64,000 nt of DNA from Corynebacterium aurimucosum ATCC 700975 (GCF_000022905.1 NC_012590.1:1736001-1800000); one strand, 5' to 3'. Positions 32,101 through 41,769 are shown, counted from the stretch's first letter. A program made the numbers and translations. Notes: a model not told the origin generated them from the letters alone.

Positions 32101-34011
32101 TTACTTCTCCCCCAGCAAGGCATCCACGAAGCCCTCAACCTCAAACGGTGCAAGGTCGTCTGCGCCTTCGCCAAGGCCCACGAGCTTGACCGGCACGCCC
32201 AGTTCCTCCTGAACTTGGAAGACGATGCCACCCTTGGCGGTGCCATCCAGCTTCGTGAGGACAACGCCGGTGATGTCAACAACATCGCGGAAGATGCGGG
32301 CCTGGGTCAGCCCGTTCTGCCCCACCGTCGCATCCAACACGAGCAGGACCTCATCGACGTCCGTCTTCTTCTCCACCACGCGCTTGACCTTGCCCAGCTG
32401 GTCCATGAGGTCCACGGAGGTGTGCAGACGGCCAGCGGTGTCAACGAGAACAACGTCCACGCCTTGGTCAACGCCAGCAGCCACGGCGTCGAAGGCCACG
32501 GAGGCTGGGTCCGCGCCTTCCTTGCCGCGCACGGTGGTAGCGCCCACGCGGCGGCCCCAGGTCTCCAACTGGTCCGCAGCCGCTGCACGGAAGGTATCTG
32601 CCGCGCCGAGCAAGACGTTGTGGCCCATGGAAACGAGCACGCGTGCCAGCTTGCCGGTCGTGGTGGTCTTGCCAGTGCCGTTGACGCCGACAACCATGAT
32701 GACGGCCGGCTTGCCCTCATTCGGCATGGCCTTGATGGAACGGTCCATCTCCGGGTGGCCCACCTCGATGAGGGCCTCGCGCAGCATGGCGCGGGCTTCC
32801 GCCTCGGAGCTCACTCCGCGCTCCGCAATCTTGTCGCGCAGGGAGTCTGTAACCTGCATCGTGGACTTCGTACCCAAATCCGCCATGATGAGGGTGTCTT
32901 CGATTTCCTCCCAGGCATCATCATCCAGGTCACCTGCGGAGAGAATACCCATGAGGCCTTGGCCGATGGCATTCTGCGAGCGCGACAGGCGCCCGCGCAG
33001 CTTGCCCAAGCGGCCGGCAGCCGGCGCAATATCCTCCTGCGGCTGGGCTGCCGGAGCCTCGACAACCTCAGCGTCGTCGGATACCTCTAGCTCCTCGGGC
33101 TCAGCCTCGAGCGCCGCGCTTGCCGACGCCGCCTGGGCCCCCGCCGCCGCGGCAGCCTCCTCAGCTTCTGTTTCCGTTGCATCCGCACCTGCTTCTGCAT
33201 CGGTATCGGCTTCTACGTCTTCTGCTTCTGCCGCGGTTACTTCTTCGGCCTCAACCTGGACGGAAGGCTCCTCCTCTGCCTTCGGGGCTTCGACTATCGG
33301 CTCCGGTTCAGCAATCTCTGGTTCAGCGTTCTCTGGTTCGGTGGCCGGGACAGCTTCCTCCGTGTCCTCTTTATCCTTATCAACAGCAGCGGCACCGGAT
33401 ACGGCAGCACCAGCGGCTGCGGCGCCCGCGGCACCTGCCGCGACAACGCCAGCGGAGGAATCCTTATCCTCTTCTTCCTTTGCCGGCTCCTTCTGTGCAG
33501 CCGGTTCCGGCTCGCTCACGGGCTTCGCATCGGCAACAGGCTCCGGCTTGGGCTCTGCCTGAGGCTTCGGTTCCGGCTTAACCTCAGGCTTAGCCTCCGC
33601 CTCGGACTTGGCATCTACCGTTGGTTTTGGCTCCGCCTTAGGCTTCGTATCCTTCGGTGTTTCCTCGGCGCCCTCTAACTGCGCATTCGCTAGCTCAGTG
33701 GCATCACGCTGCTCAGACCTCTTCTCCGCTTGCGGCTGAGCTTTGGGCTCGGCCGGTGCGGGCTTCTCAGCCTTAGCCGCAGGCACAGGTTCCTTGGTAG
33801 CGCCGCCGCCAGCCGGGGCAAAATTAAAACCAGACTTGGCCTGGTAGTTGCCGGACTTCTGCTGCTGGGTCAGCTCCTTCGGCTCCTCCGCGGGCTTTTC
33901 GAAGGAGACCTTCTTTGATTCGCCGCGCTTCTTGCCCAGAACAACGAACAAGACCACCAACAGAATCAGGACGATGACTGCTATTGCAATCCACAGAAAA
34001 GTAGTATTCAT
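32101..34011 (-). CDS. ftsY: Signal recognition particle receptor FtsY
   Basis: FtsY is the membrane receptor for Ffh-ribosome complexes. The 636-residue protein has an N-terminal membrane anchor (about residues 4-25), a roughly 300-residue linker rich in Ala, Glu, Pro and Lys repeats, and a C-terminal NG domain with GVNGTGKTTTTGKLA, DTAGRLHTSVDLM and TKLDGTAKGG. The linker contains an Ala/Gly/Val-rich hydrophobic patch near residue 200. I chose the ATG at 34011 because GGAAAGC lies just upstream. An ATG at 34020 is the alternative. The neighbour smc ends 74 bp upstream on the same strand. Confidence 0.94.
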   Translation of the reverse strand: MNTTFLWIAIAVIVLILLVVLFVVLGKKRGESKKVSFEKPAEEPKELTQQQKSGNYQAKSGFNFAPAGGGATKEPVPAAKAEKPAPAEPKAQPQAEKRSEQRDATELANAQLEGAEETPKDTKPKAEPKPTVDAKSEAEAKPEVKPEPKPQAEPKPEPVADAKPVSEPEPAAQKEPAKEEEDKDSSAGVVAAGAAGAAAAGAAVSGAAAVDKDKEDTEEAVPATEPENAEPEIAEPEPIVEAPKAEEEPSVQVEAEEVTAAEAEDVEADTDAEAGADATETEAEEAAAAAGAQAASASAALEAEPEELEVSDDAEVVEAPAAQPQEDIAPAAGRLGKLRGRLSRSQNAIGQGLMGILSAGDLDDDAWEEIEDTLIMADLGTKSTMQVTDSLRDKIAERGVSSEAEARAMLREALIEVGHPEMDRSIKAMPNEGKPAVIMVVGVNGTGKTTTTGKLARVLVSMGHNVLLGAADTFRAAAADQLETWGRRVGATTVRGKEGADPASVAFDAVAAGVDQGVDVVLVDTAGRLHTSVDLMDQLGKVKRVVEKKTDVDEVLLVLDATVGQNGLTQARIFRDVVDITGVVLTKLDGTAKGGIVFQVQEELGVPVKLVGLGEGADDLAPFEVEGFVDALLGEK

Positions 34012-34085
34012 GCTTTCCATAGTGCCAGGGTTGTCCACGTACGGCACGATAAGGAGGGTGAAAAGTGCTGGGCGCAAGCCCCGCC

Positions 34086-37000
34086 CTAGCGCGGGGCATC
34101 CACGCCGAGACGCGTGGCGTCCTCCGCCGCCTGAGCCGTGCCCGGCGCCTCACCCGCACGGGTCATGCGCTGCGAAATCACGCGCGTGACACCATCGCCG
34201 CGCATCGTCACACCATACAGCACGTTGGCCACGTCCATCGTCGGCTTCTGGTGGGTAATGACGATGAGCTGAGAATCCTTACGCAGCTCCTCGAAAAGTG
34301 CGATGAGGCGGCGCAGGTTGACGTCGTCAAGCGCGGCTTCCACCTCATCCATGACGTAGAACGGTGAGGGACGCGCACGGAAAATCGCCACGAGCATGGC
34401 CAGGGCCGTCAAGGACTTCTCGCCGCCCGAGAGCAGTGACAAGCGCTTCACCTTCTTACCCGGCGGGCGGGCCTCCACCTCGATGCCGGTGGCCAGCATG
34501 TCATCCGGCTCCGTGAGGATGAGACGACCCTCGCCGCCCGGGAACAGCGTCTGGAAGACCTTGGGAAACTCCGCTTCCACGTCATGCCAGGCATCCGTGA
34601 ACAGCTGCAAGATTTGCGCATCCACATCTTCGATAACGCCAGTCAGATCCTTGCGGGCCTGAATCACGTCATCTAATTGCGTGGACAGGAAACTATAGCG
34701 CTCCTCCAGAGCCTTGTACTCCTCCAAGGCCAGCGGGTTGACCTTGCCCAAGGAGTTGAGGTCCTTCTCGGCTTGCTTCAACCGCTTGGTTTCGGCGGAG
34801 CGATCGAAGTCCTCACCCGGTGTGTACTCCTTGAGCAGATCGGGGATAGCAATGCCGAGCTGCTCCACGATCTTGCCCTCGGCCTCATCCACGCGCACCT
34901 GCGCCTGGCTGCGAGCGATCTCGGAGTTATGCGCGGAGTCGGTCAGGCGATCGAGCTGCTGGCGGGTCGAGGAGACCGCTTGCTTCGCCGATTGTGCACG
35001 GCCTTGCAGCACGCCGCGCTGGGTGACCAGCTCATCGCGTTCCTCGGCGGCCCGCTCGAGTGCCTGCGCGGTGCGGGCGGCCAGATCCTGGGCATGCTTG
35101 TCGACGGCCCCCGCCAACCGCGCCTGCGCCTGCCGGCGGGCCATCGCCTGATCGTGGCGCGCCTTGGCTTGGCGCTCGTGCTGGGCTTGGCGCCGCAGAG
35201 CCTCTCCCCTGCCGGCCGCCTGACCGACCTTTTCCTCCGCGCTACGAGCAGCCATCTGGGCCTCTACCTCCATGGCCTTGACCTGCTCGAGGGCGGCCGA
35301 GGCCGCATCGCGTTCCACCGAGGAAGGCTCATCCGCCTGCTCCTCAGCGTCCACGCGGGACAAGCGGTCACGCGCCTCCGCTAGTTCTTCGCGTAGGCGG
35401 GCCAACTGCACCTCGATATCCGTGGCGCGGGCGGCGGCCTTTTCGTGTTCGGCTTTGTTCGCCTCATACTGCTTGAGCAAGCGCTGGTGGTCGCGCTTCC
35501 ACGCCTCAAGCTCGTGATCATGCTCCCGCAGTGCGGCCTTGGCGCTCGCCGCGCCTACCCGGGCATCATCGGCGGCTAGCTTCGCGCCTTCCAGCGTGCC
35601 TGATAGCTCCTCCAGCTCATGGGTGGCGGTTTCCAGCTGTTGCTCGGCCTCTGCAATCTGACCGCTCACCTCAACCGTGGAGACGGCACCGGTTCCGGCT
35701 TCGACCCAGCCTTCGCCGACGAGCAACCCCTCGGCGGTGACGGCCCGCAGGCGCGGATCCTCGGCAATGAGTTCACGGGCGGCAGCATAGTCATCCACCA
35801 GAACGACGTCGGAGAGCAACCGCGTCACCGCCGCCGATACTTCCGGGACCAAGACCATCTGGTCGAGCAACCAGTTAGCGCCGGAAGGCAGATCGGCGTC
35901 AAGGCGCCAGGCTGAACCGGTAGGTTCAGCAGAGACGTCGATCAGCGGCGTGCGGCTCGCCGCAGCAAGATCGCGCACGATGTCCCCGCTCACCGCGCCG
36001 GCTTGGGCTTCCGCGAAGGAGCCGAGTGCCGCCGCAACGGCCGTCTCATAGCGAGTAGAAATGAACTCCGCGAGAGGCTTAAATCCTTCCCCCAGCTCTA
36101 ATGCTTCCGGAACGGTCTGGCCCAGGGTATCGATGCGCGCGCGCAAACTGTACACGGTGCGCTCGTGCTCCCGCTGGGCATCGCGCAGCTGCTCCAGGCG
36201 CTTATCGGCCGCGGCGGACTCGCTGGCCGCGCGCACATGCGCTTCCTCCAGTGGCTCACGCTCAGCAGCCAAGTGCTCCAGCTTGTCCGCCACCTCATCG
36301 GCTTCCGCCTGCGCTCCCCTAGTGCGCGACTTCGTATTCGCTAAGGTCTCTTCCTGTCGCGCCAACTCGGACTCCGCGGAGCTTACCTGGCCGGCAAGGT
36401 TCTCCTCGGCGGCGATGAGGCGAACCACGCCTTCACGGCGATCCGCAATGGCGCGCAGTTGCGCCATGTGTTCTTTATCAGCAGCCTCGAAAGCTTCCCG
36501 GCGCTCAGCCACTTCCTCCCGAATCGATTCCAAGCGCTCCGCTGCTTCTTCGGCGGCGGCCAGCAACTCTTCGTGTTCCTCGTCGGCACGCTGAGCGCGC
36601 GCCTCCAGCTCCTCCGGAGCCTGGCCCGCGTAGGCCACCTGGGAACCAACATTGCTGGCGCGCTCGGCCGCAATACGCTGCGTGGCAGAAATGCGTTCGC
36701 TCAGCGTCGATAGCTCGAACCACAACTTCTGCGCGGCCTCCGCGCGCGGGGTGACATCCCCCAACTCGGCTTCTACCTCGAGTTGGATTTCAGTGGCCTC
36801 TTCCAGCTGTGCTGTCACTTCCTCAACCTGTTCGGCGAGCACCGCCGCGCGCTTCTCCGCATCATCAAACGTGGCGCGCAGCCGCACCACGCGGTCACCT
36901 GCCAAGCGCAGGCGGGCATCCCGCAAATCGGCTTGCACGGTGGCTGCGCGCTGGGCGGCCTCCGCCTGGCGGGCCAGCGGCTTGAGCTGTTTACCCAGCT

Positions 37001-37589
37001 CATCGGTCAAATCCTGCAGGCGGTCCAGGTTGGCCTGCATGCCAGTGAGCTTGCGCTGCGCCTTTTCTTTGCGGCGGCGGTGCTTGAGCACGCCCGCGGC
37101 TTCTTCGATATAGGCTCGGCGATCCTCTGGCCGGGATTCCAGGATTTCCGCCAGCTTTCCCTGCCCCACGATGATGTGCATCTCGCGGCCAATGCCGGAA
37201 TCAGATAGCAGCTCTTGAATATCCATGAGGCGCGCCTTCGCCCCATTTATCTCATATTCGCTCGCGCCATCCCGGAACATGCGGCGGGTGACGGAAACCT
37301 CTGAATAGTCGATGGGCAAGGCACCATCGGAGTTGTCGATGGTGAGCGTGACCTCGGCGCGGCCGAGGGCCTTGCGGTCACCGGCACCGGCAAAGATGAC
37401 GTCCTGCATCTTGCCGCCGCGCAGAGTCTTAGCGCTGCCTTCACCCATGACCCACGCGAGCGCGTCGACGACATTAGATTTACCCGAGCCATTCGGGCCC
37501 ACAACGGCGCAGATACCGGGCTCGAATTTCAGGTTCGTCGCGGACGCGAAGGACTTGAATCCTTTGAGCGTGAGCGATTTGAGGTGCAT
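34086..37589 (-). CDS. smc: Chromosome segregation protein SMC
   Basis: SMC dimers with ScpA/ScpB entrap and compact DNA. The 1167-residue protein has the Walker A GPNGSGKSNVVDALAW at residues 31-46, long coiled coils, a hinge around residues 500-640, the ABC signature LSGGEKSLTALAML and the Walker B FYVMDEVEAALDD near the C-terminus. I start it at the ATG at 37589 (MHLKSLTLKGFKSF). The longer frame to 37625 would overlap acyP and adds non-homologous residues. The end carries about 25 extra residues after SQRMTRAGE. Confidence 0.97.
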   Translation of the reverse strand: MHLKSLTLKGFKSFASATNLKFEPGICAVVGPNGSGKSNVVDALAWVMGEGSAKTLRGGKMQDVIFAGAGDRKALGRAEVTLTIDNSDGALPIDYSEVSVTRRMFRDGASEYEINGAKARLMDIQELLSDSGIGREMHIIVGQGKLAEILESRPEDRRAYIEEAAGVLKHRRRKEKAQRKLTGMQANLDRLQDLTDELGKQLKPLARQAEAAQRAATVQADLRDARLRLAGDRVVRLRATFDDAEKRAAVLAEQVEEVTAQLEEATEIQLEVEAELGDVTPRAEAAQKLWFELSTLSERISATQRIAAERASNVGSQVAYAGQAPEELEARAQRADEEHEELLAAAEEAAERLESIREEVAERREAFEAADKEHMAQLRAIADRREGVVRLIAAEENLAGQVSSAESELARQEETLANTKSRTRGAQAEADEVADKLEHLAAEREPLEEAHVRAASESAAADKRLEQLRDAQREHERTVYSLRARIDTLGQTVPEALELGEGFKPLAEFISTRYETAVAAALGSFAEAQAGAVSGDIVRDLAAASRTPLIDVSAEPTGSAWRLDADLPSGANWLLDQMVLVPEVSAAVTRLLSDVVLVDDYAAARELIAEDPRLRAVTAEGLLVGEGWVEAGTGAVSTVEVSGQIAEAEQQLETATHELEELSGTLEGAKLAADDARVGAASAKAALREHDHELEAWKRDHQRLLKQYEANKAEHEKAAARATDIEVQLARLREELAEARDRLSRVDAEEQADEPSSVERDAASAALEQVKAMEVEAQMAARSAEEKVGQAAGRGEALRRQAQHERQAKARHDQAMARRQAQARLAGAVDKHAQDLAARTAQALERAAEERDELVTQRGVLQGRAQSAKQAVSSTRQQLDRLTDSAHNSEIARSQAQVRVDEAEGKIVEQLGIAIPDLLKEYTPGEDFDRSAETKRLKQAEKDLNSLGKVNPLALEEYKALEERYSFLSTQLDDVIQARKDLTGVIEDVDAQILQLFTDAWHDVEAEFPKVFQTLFPGGEGRLILTEPDDMLATGIEVEARPPGKKVKRLSLLSGGEKSLTALAMLVAIFRARPSPFYVMDEVEAALDDVNLRRLIALFEELRKDSQLIVITHQKPTMDVANVLYGVTMRGDGVTRVISQRMTRAGEAPGTAQAAEDATRLGVDAPR

Positions 37590-37599
37590 TCGACTAAGT

Positions 37600-37905
37600 T
37601 TAGCGCTCGATGAAGCCCGACTCACCGCGCGGTGCGGCCCACTGCTCCACCACGGCGTTCACCACGCCCGGGCGGCGGGTGGTCGACGGTTCTTCACGCA
37701 ACAAGGCCAGCAGCTTCTCGCAGTCAGCACGCGGGCCTTCAGCAACCACCTGGACGCGACCATCCTGCAGGTTCGTCGCGTGTCCTGCCAGCCCTAGTTC
37801 AAGGGCCCGGGAACGCGTCCACCAACGAAAGCCCACGCCTTGGACATGGCCGTGGACGAAAGCTGTGAGCCGTTCATTCCCTGTGGCTGCTGCCTGCTGC
37901 GCCAT
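37600..37905 (-). CDS. acyP: Acylphosphatase
   Basis: Acylphosphatase hydrolyses carboxyl-phosphate bonds. The 101-residue protein has the catalytic loop VHGHVQGVGFRWW, with the arginine that binds phosphate, and the second motif NLQDGRVQVVAEG with the catalytic asparagine. The length fits the family, with an N-terminal extension of about ten residues. It lies 10 bp upstream of smc, an order also seen in mycobacteria and other corynebacteria, and starts immediately after the stop of the AGCS symporter gene. Confidence 0.94.
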   Translation of the reverse strand: MAQQAAATGNERLTAFVHGHVQGVGFRWWTRSRALELGLAGHATNLQDGRVQVVAEGPRADCEKLLALLREEPSTTRRPGVVNAVVEQWAAPRGESGFIER

Positions 37906-39432
37906 TTAGTACTCCCTCAAGTTCGTGCGGTCACCCAAGTCGTGCTCGTGCTTGAGACGGCGGCGATCCTCCGCGCTGCGGCGGGTTACCGGATCCGTGC
38001 CATCCCAGCACTCAACATTCTGCAGTTCCGGCAGCATATCACGGTGGAAGACGGGATCCAGGCCCTTGCGGCGCTGCTCGTTGTAGTTCTTCAGCAGCTT
38101 GATGGCCACGCCCGACAACGGCACGATGGCGCACACGTTGAGCAGAACCATGATGGCAGCGCCGGTATCGGCTAGGTCGAACACGGTGCCCAGCGGGGCG
38201 ACCGCGCCGTAGAAGACAAAGGCCAGAACGATGAGGCGGAAGGTCCACAGCACCCACTTCTTCTCCGAGAGGTATTCCACGTTGGACTCGGCAAGGTAGT
38301 AGTTGCCCAGAATCGAGGAGAAGGCCAGGAAGAACAGGATGAAGGTGACGAAGTGGATGCCCCACTCGCCCACCACGCCGGAGAGCGCATTCTGGGTCAG
38401 GGTCACGCCCTCAATCGCATCAGAGCCGAAGCGCTCGAAATCAGTACCCAAGAGAATGATGAAGGCGGTGATCGTACACACCACCAGGGTGTCGAAGTAC
38501 ACGCCAAGGGTCTGCACGAGGCCCTGCTTGACTGGGTGGGACACCGTCGCGGTAGCTGCTGCATTCGGTGCGGAGCCTTCGCCCGCTTCGTTGGAGAACA
38601 AACCACGCTGGATGCCCTTGAGCATCGCCATGCCCACGGTCGCGCCGGCAGCTTCGCGGAAGCCGAAGGCCGATCCAATGATGGAGACAAACATGTCCGG
38701 CACCTTGTCAAAGTTCAGCACCACCACGATGAGGCCCATGATGAGGTAAGCACCAGCCATGAAGGGCACGATGAACTGAGTCATCGAGGCAATGCGCTGC
38801 ACGCCGCCGATGATGATGAGACCGGATACTGCGACGACGGCGATGCCCACGCCTGCCTTGAAGGCACTGGAATCCTGCCCGAAGGAGGCCGCCAAGGAAT
38901 CGGAGATAGCGTTGGTCTGGAAAGCGTTGTAGAACCAGCCAAAAGTAATGGCGATGGCGACGGAGAAGATGGTCGCCAGAGGCTTCCAGCCCAAGCCGCG
39001 GGACATGTAGTAGGCGGGGCCACCACGGTAGGTATCCCCCTCGCGGACCTTCCACAGCTGCGCCAGCGTGGACTCGACGAATGCAGTCGCACCACCAAGA
39101 ATGGCGATGAGCCACATCCAGAACACCGCACCGGGCCCGCCCACGGAGATGGCCACGGCCACGCCCGCGACGTTGCCGGTGCCCACGCGGGAGGCAGCCG
39201 AAATGGTGAATGCCTTGAAGGCGGAGATGCCGCCATAATCGGCATCCTCATCGGCGCCGACGCCCTTGGGCTTTTCGACGACCGCCTTGAACATGTCCGG
39301 AAGCATACGGATCTGCACCAAGACGGTGCGGATGCCGAAGAAGAGGCCCGCGGCAATGAGCAGCCATGGCAGGACATAGGACCACAGGCTGTCGTTAATG
39401 ACACCGATCACGGTGCTGAAGATTTCTTGCAT
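37906..39432 (-). CDS. Alanine/glycine:cation symporter (AGCS family)
   Basis: The 508-residue polytopic protein has the AGCS signature region GTGNVAGVAVAISVGGPGAVFWMW. It also shows GGPAYYMSRGLGWK, RGLFSNEAGEGSAPNAAA and LGTVFDLADTGAA, typical of Na+- or H+-coupled alanine/glycine carriers. About eleven membrane segments are visible. The C-terminal 50 residues are charged. It separates acyP from mutM, which are usually closer, and probably joined this operon by insertion. Confidence 0.92.
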   Translation of the reverse strand: MQEIFSTVIGVINDSLWSYVLPWLLIAAGLFFGIRTVLVQIRMLPDMFKAVVEKPKGVGADEDADYGGISAFKAFTISAASRVGTGNVAGVAVAISVGGPGAVFWMWLIAILGGATAFVESTLAQLWKVREGDTYRGGPAYYMSRGLGWKPLATIFSVAIAITFGWFYNAFQTNAISDSLAASFGQDSSAFKAGVGIAVVAVSGLIIIGGVQRIASMTQFIVPFMAGAYLIMGLIVVVLNFDKVPDMFVSIIGSAFGFREAAGATVGMAMLKGIQRGLFSNEAGEGSAPNAAATATVSHPVKQGLVQTLGVYFDTLVVCTITAFIILLGTDFERFGSDAIEGVTLTQNALSGVVGEWGIHFVTFILFFLAFSSILGNYYLAESNVEYLSEKKWVLWTFRLIVLAFVFYGAVAPLGTVFDLADTGAAIMVLLNVCAIVPLSGVAIKLLKNYNEQRRKGLDPVFHRDMLPELQNVECWDGTDPVTRRSAEDRRRLKHEHDLGDRTNLREY

Positions 39433-39466
39433 GCGTTACACATTAATAACTCACACCAGAATCGTC

Positions 39467-40315
39467 CTAGTTGGCCGCCGACTTCCTCCCCACGCCGCGG
39501 TTCTGACAGGAAGGGCAATAGTGGGTCCCACGCCCGCCTAGCACGGTTTTCAGGATTTCCTCGCCGCAGCGCTCGCAGGGTTGACCACCCCTCCCATATA
39601 CGTGCAGGGAACGGTCAAAATATCCGGATTCGCCGTTGACGTTGACGTACAACGCATCAAAGCTGGTTCCGCCAACCGCGAGGGCGGCGCGCATGACATC
39701 GGCGGCCGCGGAAATCACAGCGACAGCATCGCGCTGCCGCAGAGCACTAGCCTTCTTCAGCGGAGAAATCTGGACCGCCCACAGCGCCTCATCGGCATAG
39801 ATATTGCCTACTCCGCTGAGCACCGTTTGGTCGAGCAAAGCCGCCTTCACTACTGTACGTTTCGCGCGCAAGCGCCGTCCTGCCGCAGTCAGATCGAAAT
39901 CTGTTTCGAGAGGATCCGGAGCGATATGCGCCATGCTCAGCCACGGCCCGAGACGCCAATAGCCGAAGGTGCGCTGGTCCACGAAGCTGAGACGGGTGGT
40001 GTCATCAAGCACGGCGGCGATGCGCACATGCGGCGAATCTACCTCACCGATCCGCACCTGCCCCGACATACCGAGGTGGATGAAGAGCACATCGCGTGCC
40101 GGGTCGCTGTGGTCCTCGTCGGCGAACTCCAGCCACATGAACTTGCCGCGGCGCGCCACCGCGGCAATCTTCCTGCCCACCAGCAGCGCGGACAGCGGCG
40201 CTTCCTGGCCCCGGTTAGCGCGCGGGTGGTGAACCTCTACTGCTGCGAAGGAGCGCCCCACAACATAGGGCTCGAGCCCGCGGCGGACGGACTCAACTTC
40301 GGGAAGTTCTGGCAT
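39467..40315 (-). CDS. mutM: Formamidopyrimidine-DNA glycosylase (Fpg/MutM)
   Basis: MutM excises 8-oxoguanine and formamidopyrimidines and cuts the abasic site. The 282-residue protein begins MPELPEVESVRRGLEP, in which Pro2 is the nucleophile and Glu3 the acid. It has the catalytic lysine in VARRGKFMWLEF, VGNIYADEALW, and a C-terminal zinc finger of the CxxC-x16-CxxC type (CERC and CPSC). The ATG at 40315 is fixed by the need for Pro2. The frame extends to 40390 only as out-of-frame rnc sequence. Confidence 0.97.
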   Translation of the reverse strand: MPELPEVESVRRGLEPYVVGRSFAAVEVHHPRANRGQEAPLSALLVGRKIAAVARRGKFMWLEFADEDHSDPARDVLFIHLGMSGQVRIGEVDSPHVRIAAVLDDTTRLSFVDQRTFGYWRLGPWLSMAHIAPDPLETDFDLTAAGRRLRAKRTVVKAALLDQTVLSGVGNIYADEALWAVQISPLKKASALRQRDAVAVISAAADVMRAALAVGGTSFDALYVNVNGESGYFDRSLHVYGRGGQPCERCGEEILKTVLGGRGTHYCPSCQNRGVGRKSAAN

Positions 40316-40329
40316 CGAGTCCTCGTGGT

Positions 40330-41100
40330 TTAGCTCTCTTTGCCGGCGGTGCCCTGCACCAGCAAGGGCGTCTCGCGCAATGCTTGGCACGCTTCTTCCG
40401 CTGCCTGCTGCTCCGCAAGCTTCTTGTTGTGTCCCGTTCCCCTGCCCACGGTCAAACCGGCCACGGTGGCCACGGCGTTAAAGGTCTGATCGTGCTCAGG
40501 CCCCGTCGAGGTGGCCGAGTAGACCGGCATCGCTGCCTTCAGCTCCGCGCACAGCTCCTGCAAGGTGGTCTTCCAGTCCATATGGCGGCCGGACACCACG
40601 GCGTTGTCAATCTTGGCGGCGAACAGCTTCAGCACCACCCCGCGGGCAACCTCAAAGCCATGCTGGCGGTAGATAGCCCCCAAGATGGCCTCGGTGGTAT
40701 CAGCCAAGATGGAATCCTTATCGCGGCCGCCAGTAGATTGCTCGCCCTTGCCCAACAGGACGTGCTCGCCCACGCCGATTTCGCGGGCAACATCGGACAG
40801 GCCATAGCGCGACACGATGGAGGCGCGCATCTTGGAAATATCCGATTCAGGGCGCGAGGGGTACTTCTCGTAAAGCTTGGCCGCGATGGACAAGCCCAAG
40901 ACGGCATCCCCCAGGAACTCGAGGCGCTCGTTATTGGGCAGGTGCCCGTTCTCATTGGCAAAAGAGCGGTGGGTCAGCGCCAAGCACAGCAGCTCATCAT
41001 TGATCTCCACGCCGAGCGCCTTCAGCAGAGGGGCGTGATCTACCTCCGCGAATGCCGCGGCTAGTGCCTGTTCACCGGTGAGTTTCTTCTTCTTGCTCAT
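40330..41100 (-). CDS. rnc: Ribonuclease III
   Basis: RNase III cuts double-stranded RNA and processes rRNA precursors. The 256-residue protein shows the signature NERLEFLGDAVLGLSIA, the second catalytic cluster DTTEAILGAIY and a C-terminal double-stranded-RNA-binding domain (TTLQELCAELK to AEQQAAEEACQAL). The ATG at 41100 overlaps the stop of the DUF177 gene by 4 bp (ATGA), which fixes the start. Confidence 0.97.
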   Translation of the reverse strand: MSKKKKLTGEQALAAAFAEVDHAPLLKALGVEINDELLCLALTHRSFANENGHLPNNERLEFLGDAVLGLSIAAKLYEKYPSRPESDISKMRASIVSRYGLSDVAREIGVGEHVLLGKGEQSTGGRDKDSILADTTEAILGAIYRQHGFEVARGVVLKLFAAKIDNAVVSGRHMDWKTTLQELCAELKAAMPVYSATSTGPEHDQTFNAVATVAGLTVGRGTGHNKKLAEQQAAEEACQALRETPLLVQGTAGKES

Positions 41101-41636
41101 AGGAACTTCTCCAGCCCGGACCACCGCGGATCCACGCGCTCTTCTTCCCCAGAGACCCCCGTGGTCACTCCGTCAGGAGCGTCCACCTCACACCCCTCCT
41201 CGCACGTTGGCGCAAAGGGAAGGGATAAACCTGCCTCATCGATCACGGTCTGTAGGAGGTTGAGGATTCCATCCTTGATCTCGGGCACCTCATCACCGGA
41301 ACCGCGATCCTCCTCCTCGGCCTCATCCCCGCTGACGAAGGATTCATCTGCGGAAAACACCTGGGATACGTGGAGATCCAGTTCCGGGTGCAGCTCTGCC
41401 AGGCAACGGGCGCATTCGCCGCTGAGGGTGCCGGTGACATCAGCGTCCACCAACACGCCGGAGCCCAACGGGGTCAAGGTGGCGTCCACCTTAACCTCAG
41501 TTCCTTCCGGGATGCCGATCATTTCCACGCCGATGCGCTCTGGCGCGGGTCCGGTCTGCACGCGGTGCTCAGGCAGCGCGTCGGTTCCTTGGCTGCGGAG
41601 CAATTCCGTCACGTCGAACTTCAATGGTGATTTCAT
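41097..41636 (-). CDS. YceD/DUF177-family protein
   Basis: The 179-residue protein belongs to the YceD (DUF177) family, linked to rRNA metabolism and often next to rpmF or rnc. It has the family cysteines in GECARCLAEL and CEEGC, and an acidic stretch of Glu and Asp between them. The ATG at 41636 gives MKSPLKFDVTELLR, a typical start. No rpmF gene follows here: rnc does, as in mycobacteria. Confidence 0.88.
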   Translation of the reverse strand: MKSPLKFDVTELLRSQGTDALPEHRVQTGPAPERIGVEMIGIPEGTEVKVDATLTPLGSGVLVDADVTGTLSGECARCLAELHPELDLHVSQVFSADESFVSGDEAEEEDRGSGDEVPEIKDGILNLLQTVIDEAGLSLPFAPTCEEGCEVDAPDGVTTGVSGEEERVDPRWSGLEKFL

Positions 41637-41710
41637 AGCGCCCACCAGCTTACCCTGTGCTGGCCCGCGCGCCCTAGACTGGCAAAGACCTGAATGCTGG
41701 GTCATAGGCG

Positions 41711-41760
41711 CTTAAGCACTTGGCCTAAAAGCTCGATTCTTGTGCTTGAGGCTTTTAGCC
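41711..41760 (+). promoter_or_regulatory. Structured leader with interlocking inverted repeats
   Basis: Two stems interlock just upstream of the gene at 41770. CTTAAGCAC (41711-41719) pairs with GTGCTTGAG (41742-41750), and CTAAAAGC (41725-41732) pairs with GCTTTTAG (41751-41758), with flanking GG/CC pairs. The order of the four arms is that of a pseudoknot or of two mutually exclusive hairpins. The start codon has no clear ribosome-binding site. Confidence 0.4.
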
Positions 41761-41769
41761 TAAAGCCCC

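Noticed and set aside
38353..39639. 428-codon plus-strand frame opposite the AGCS symporter gene
   Set aside because: It is His/Asp/Gly-rich, without a fold or ribosome-binding site, and is a shadow of membrane-protein codons.
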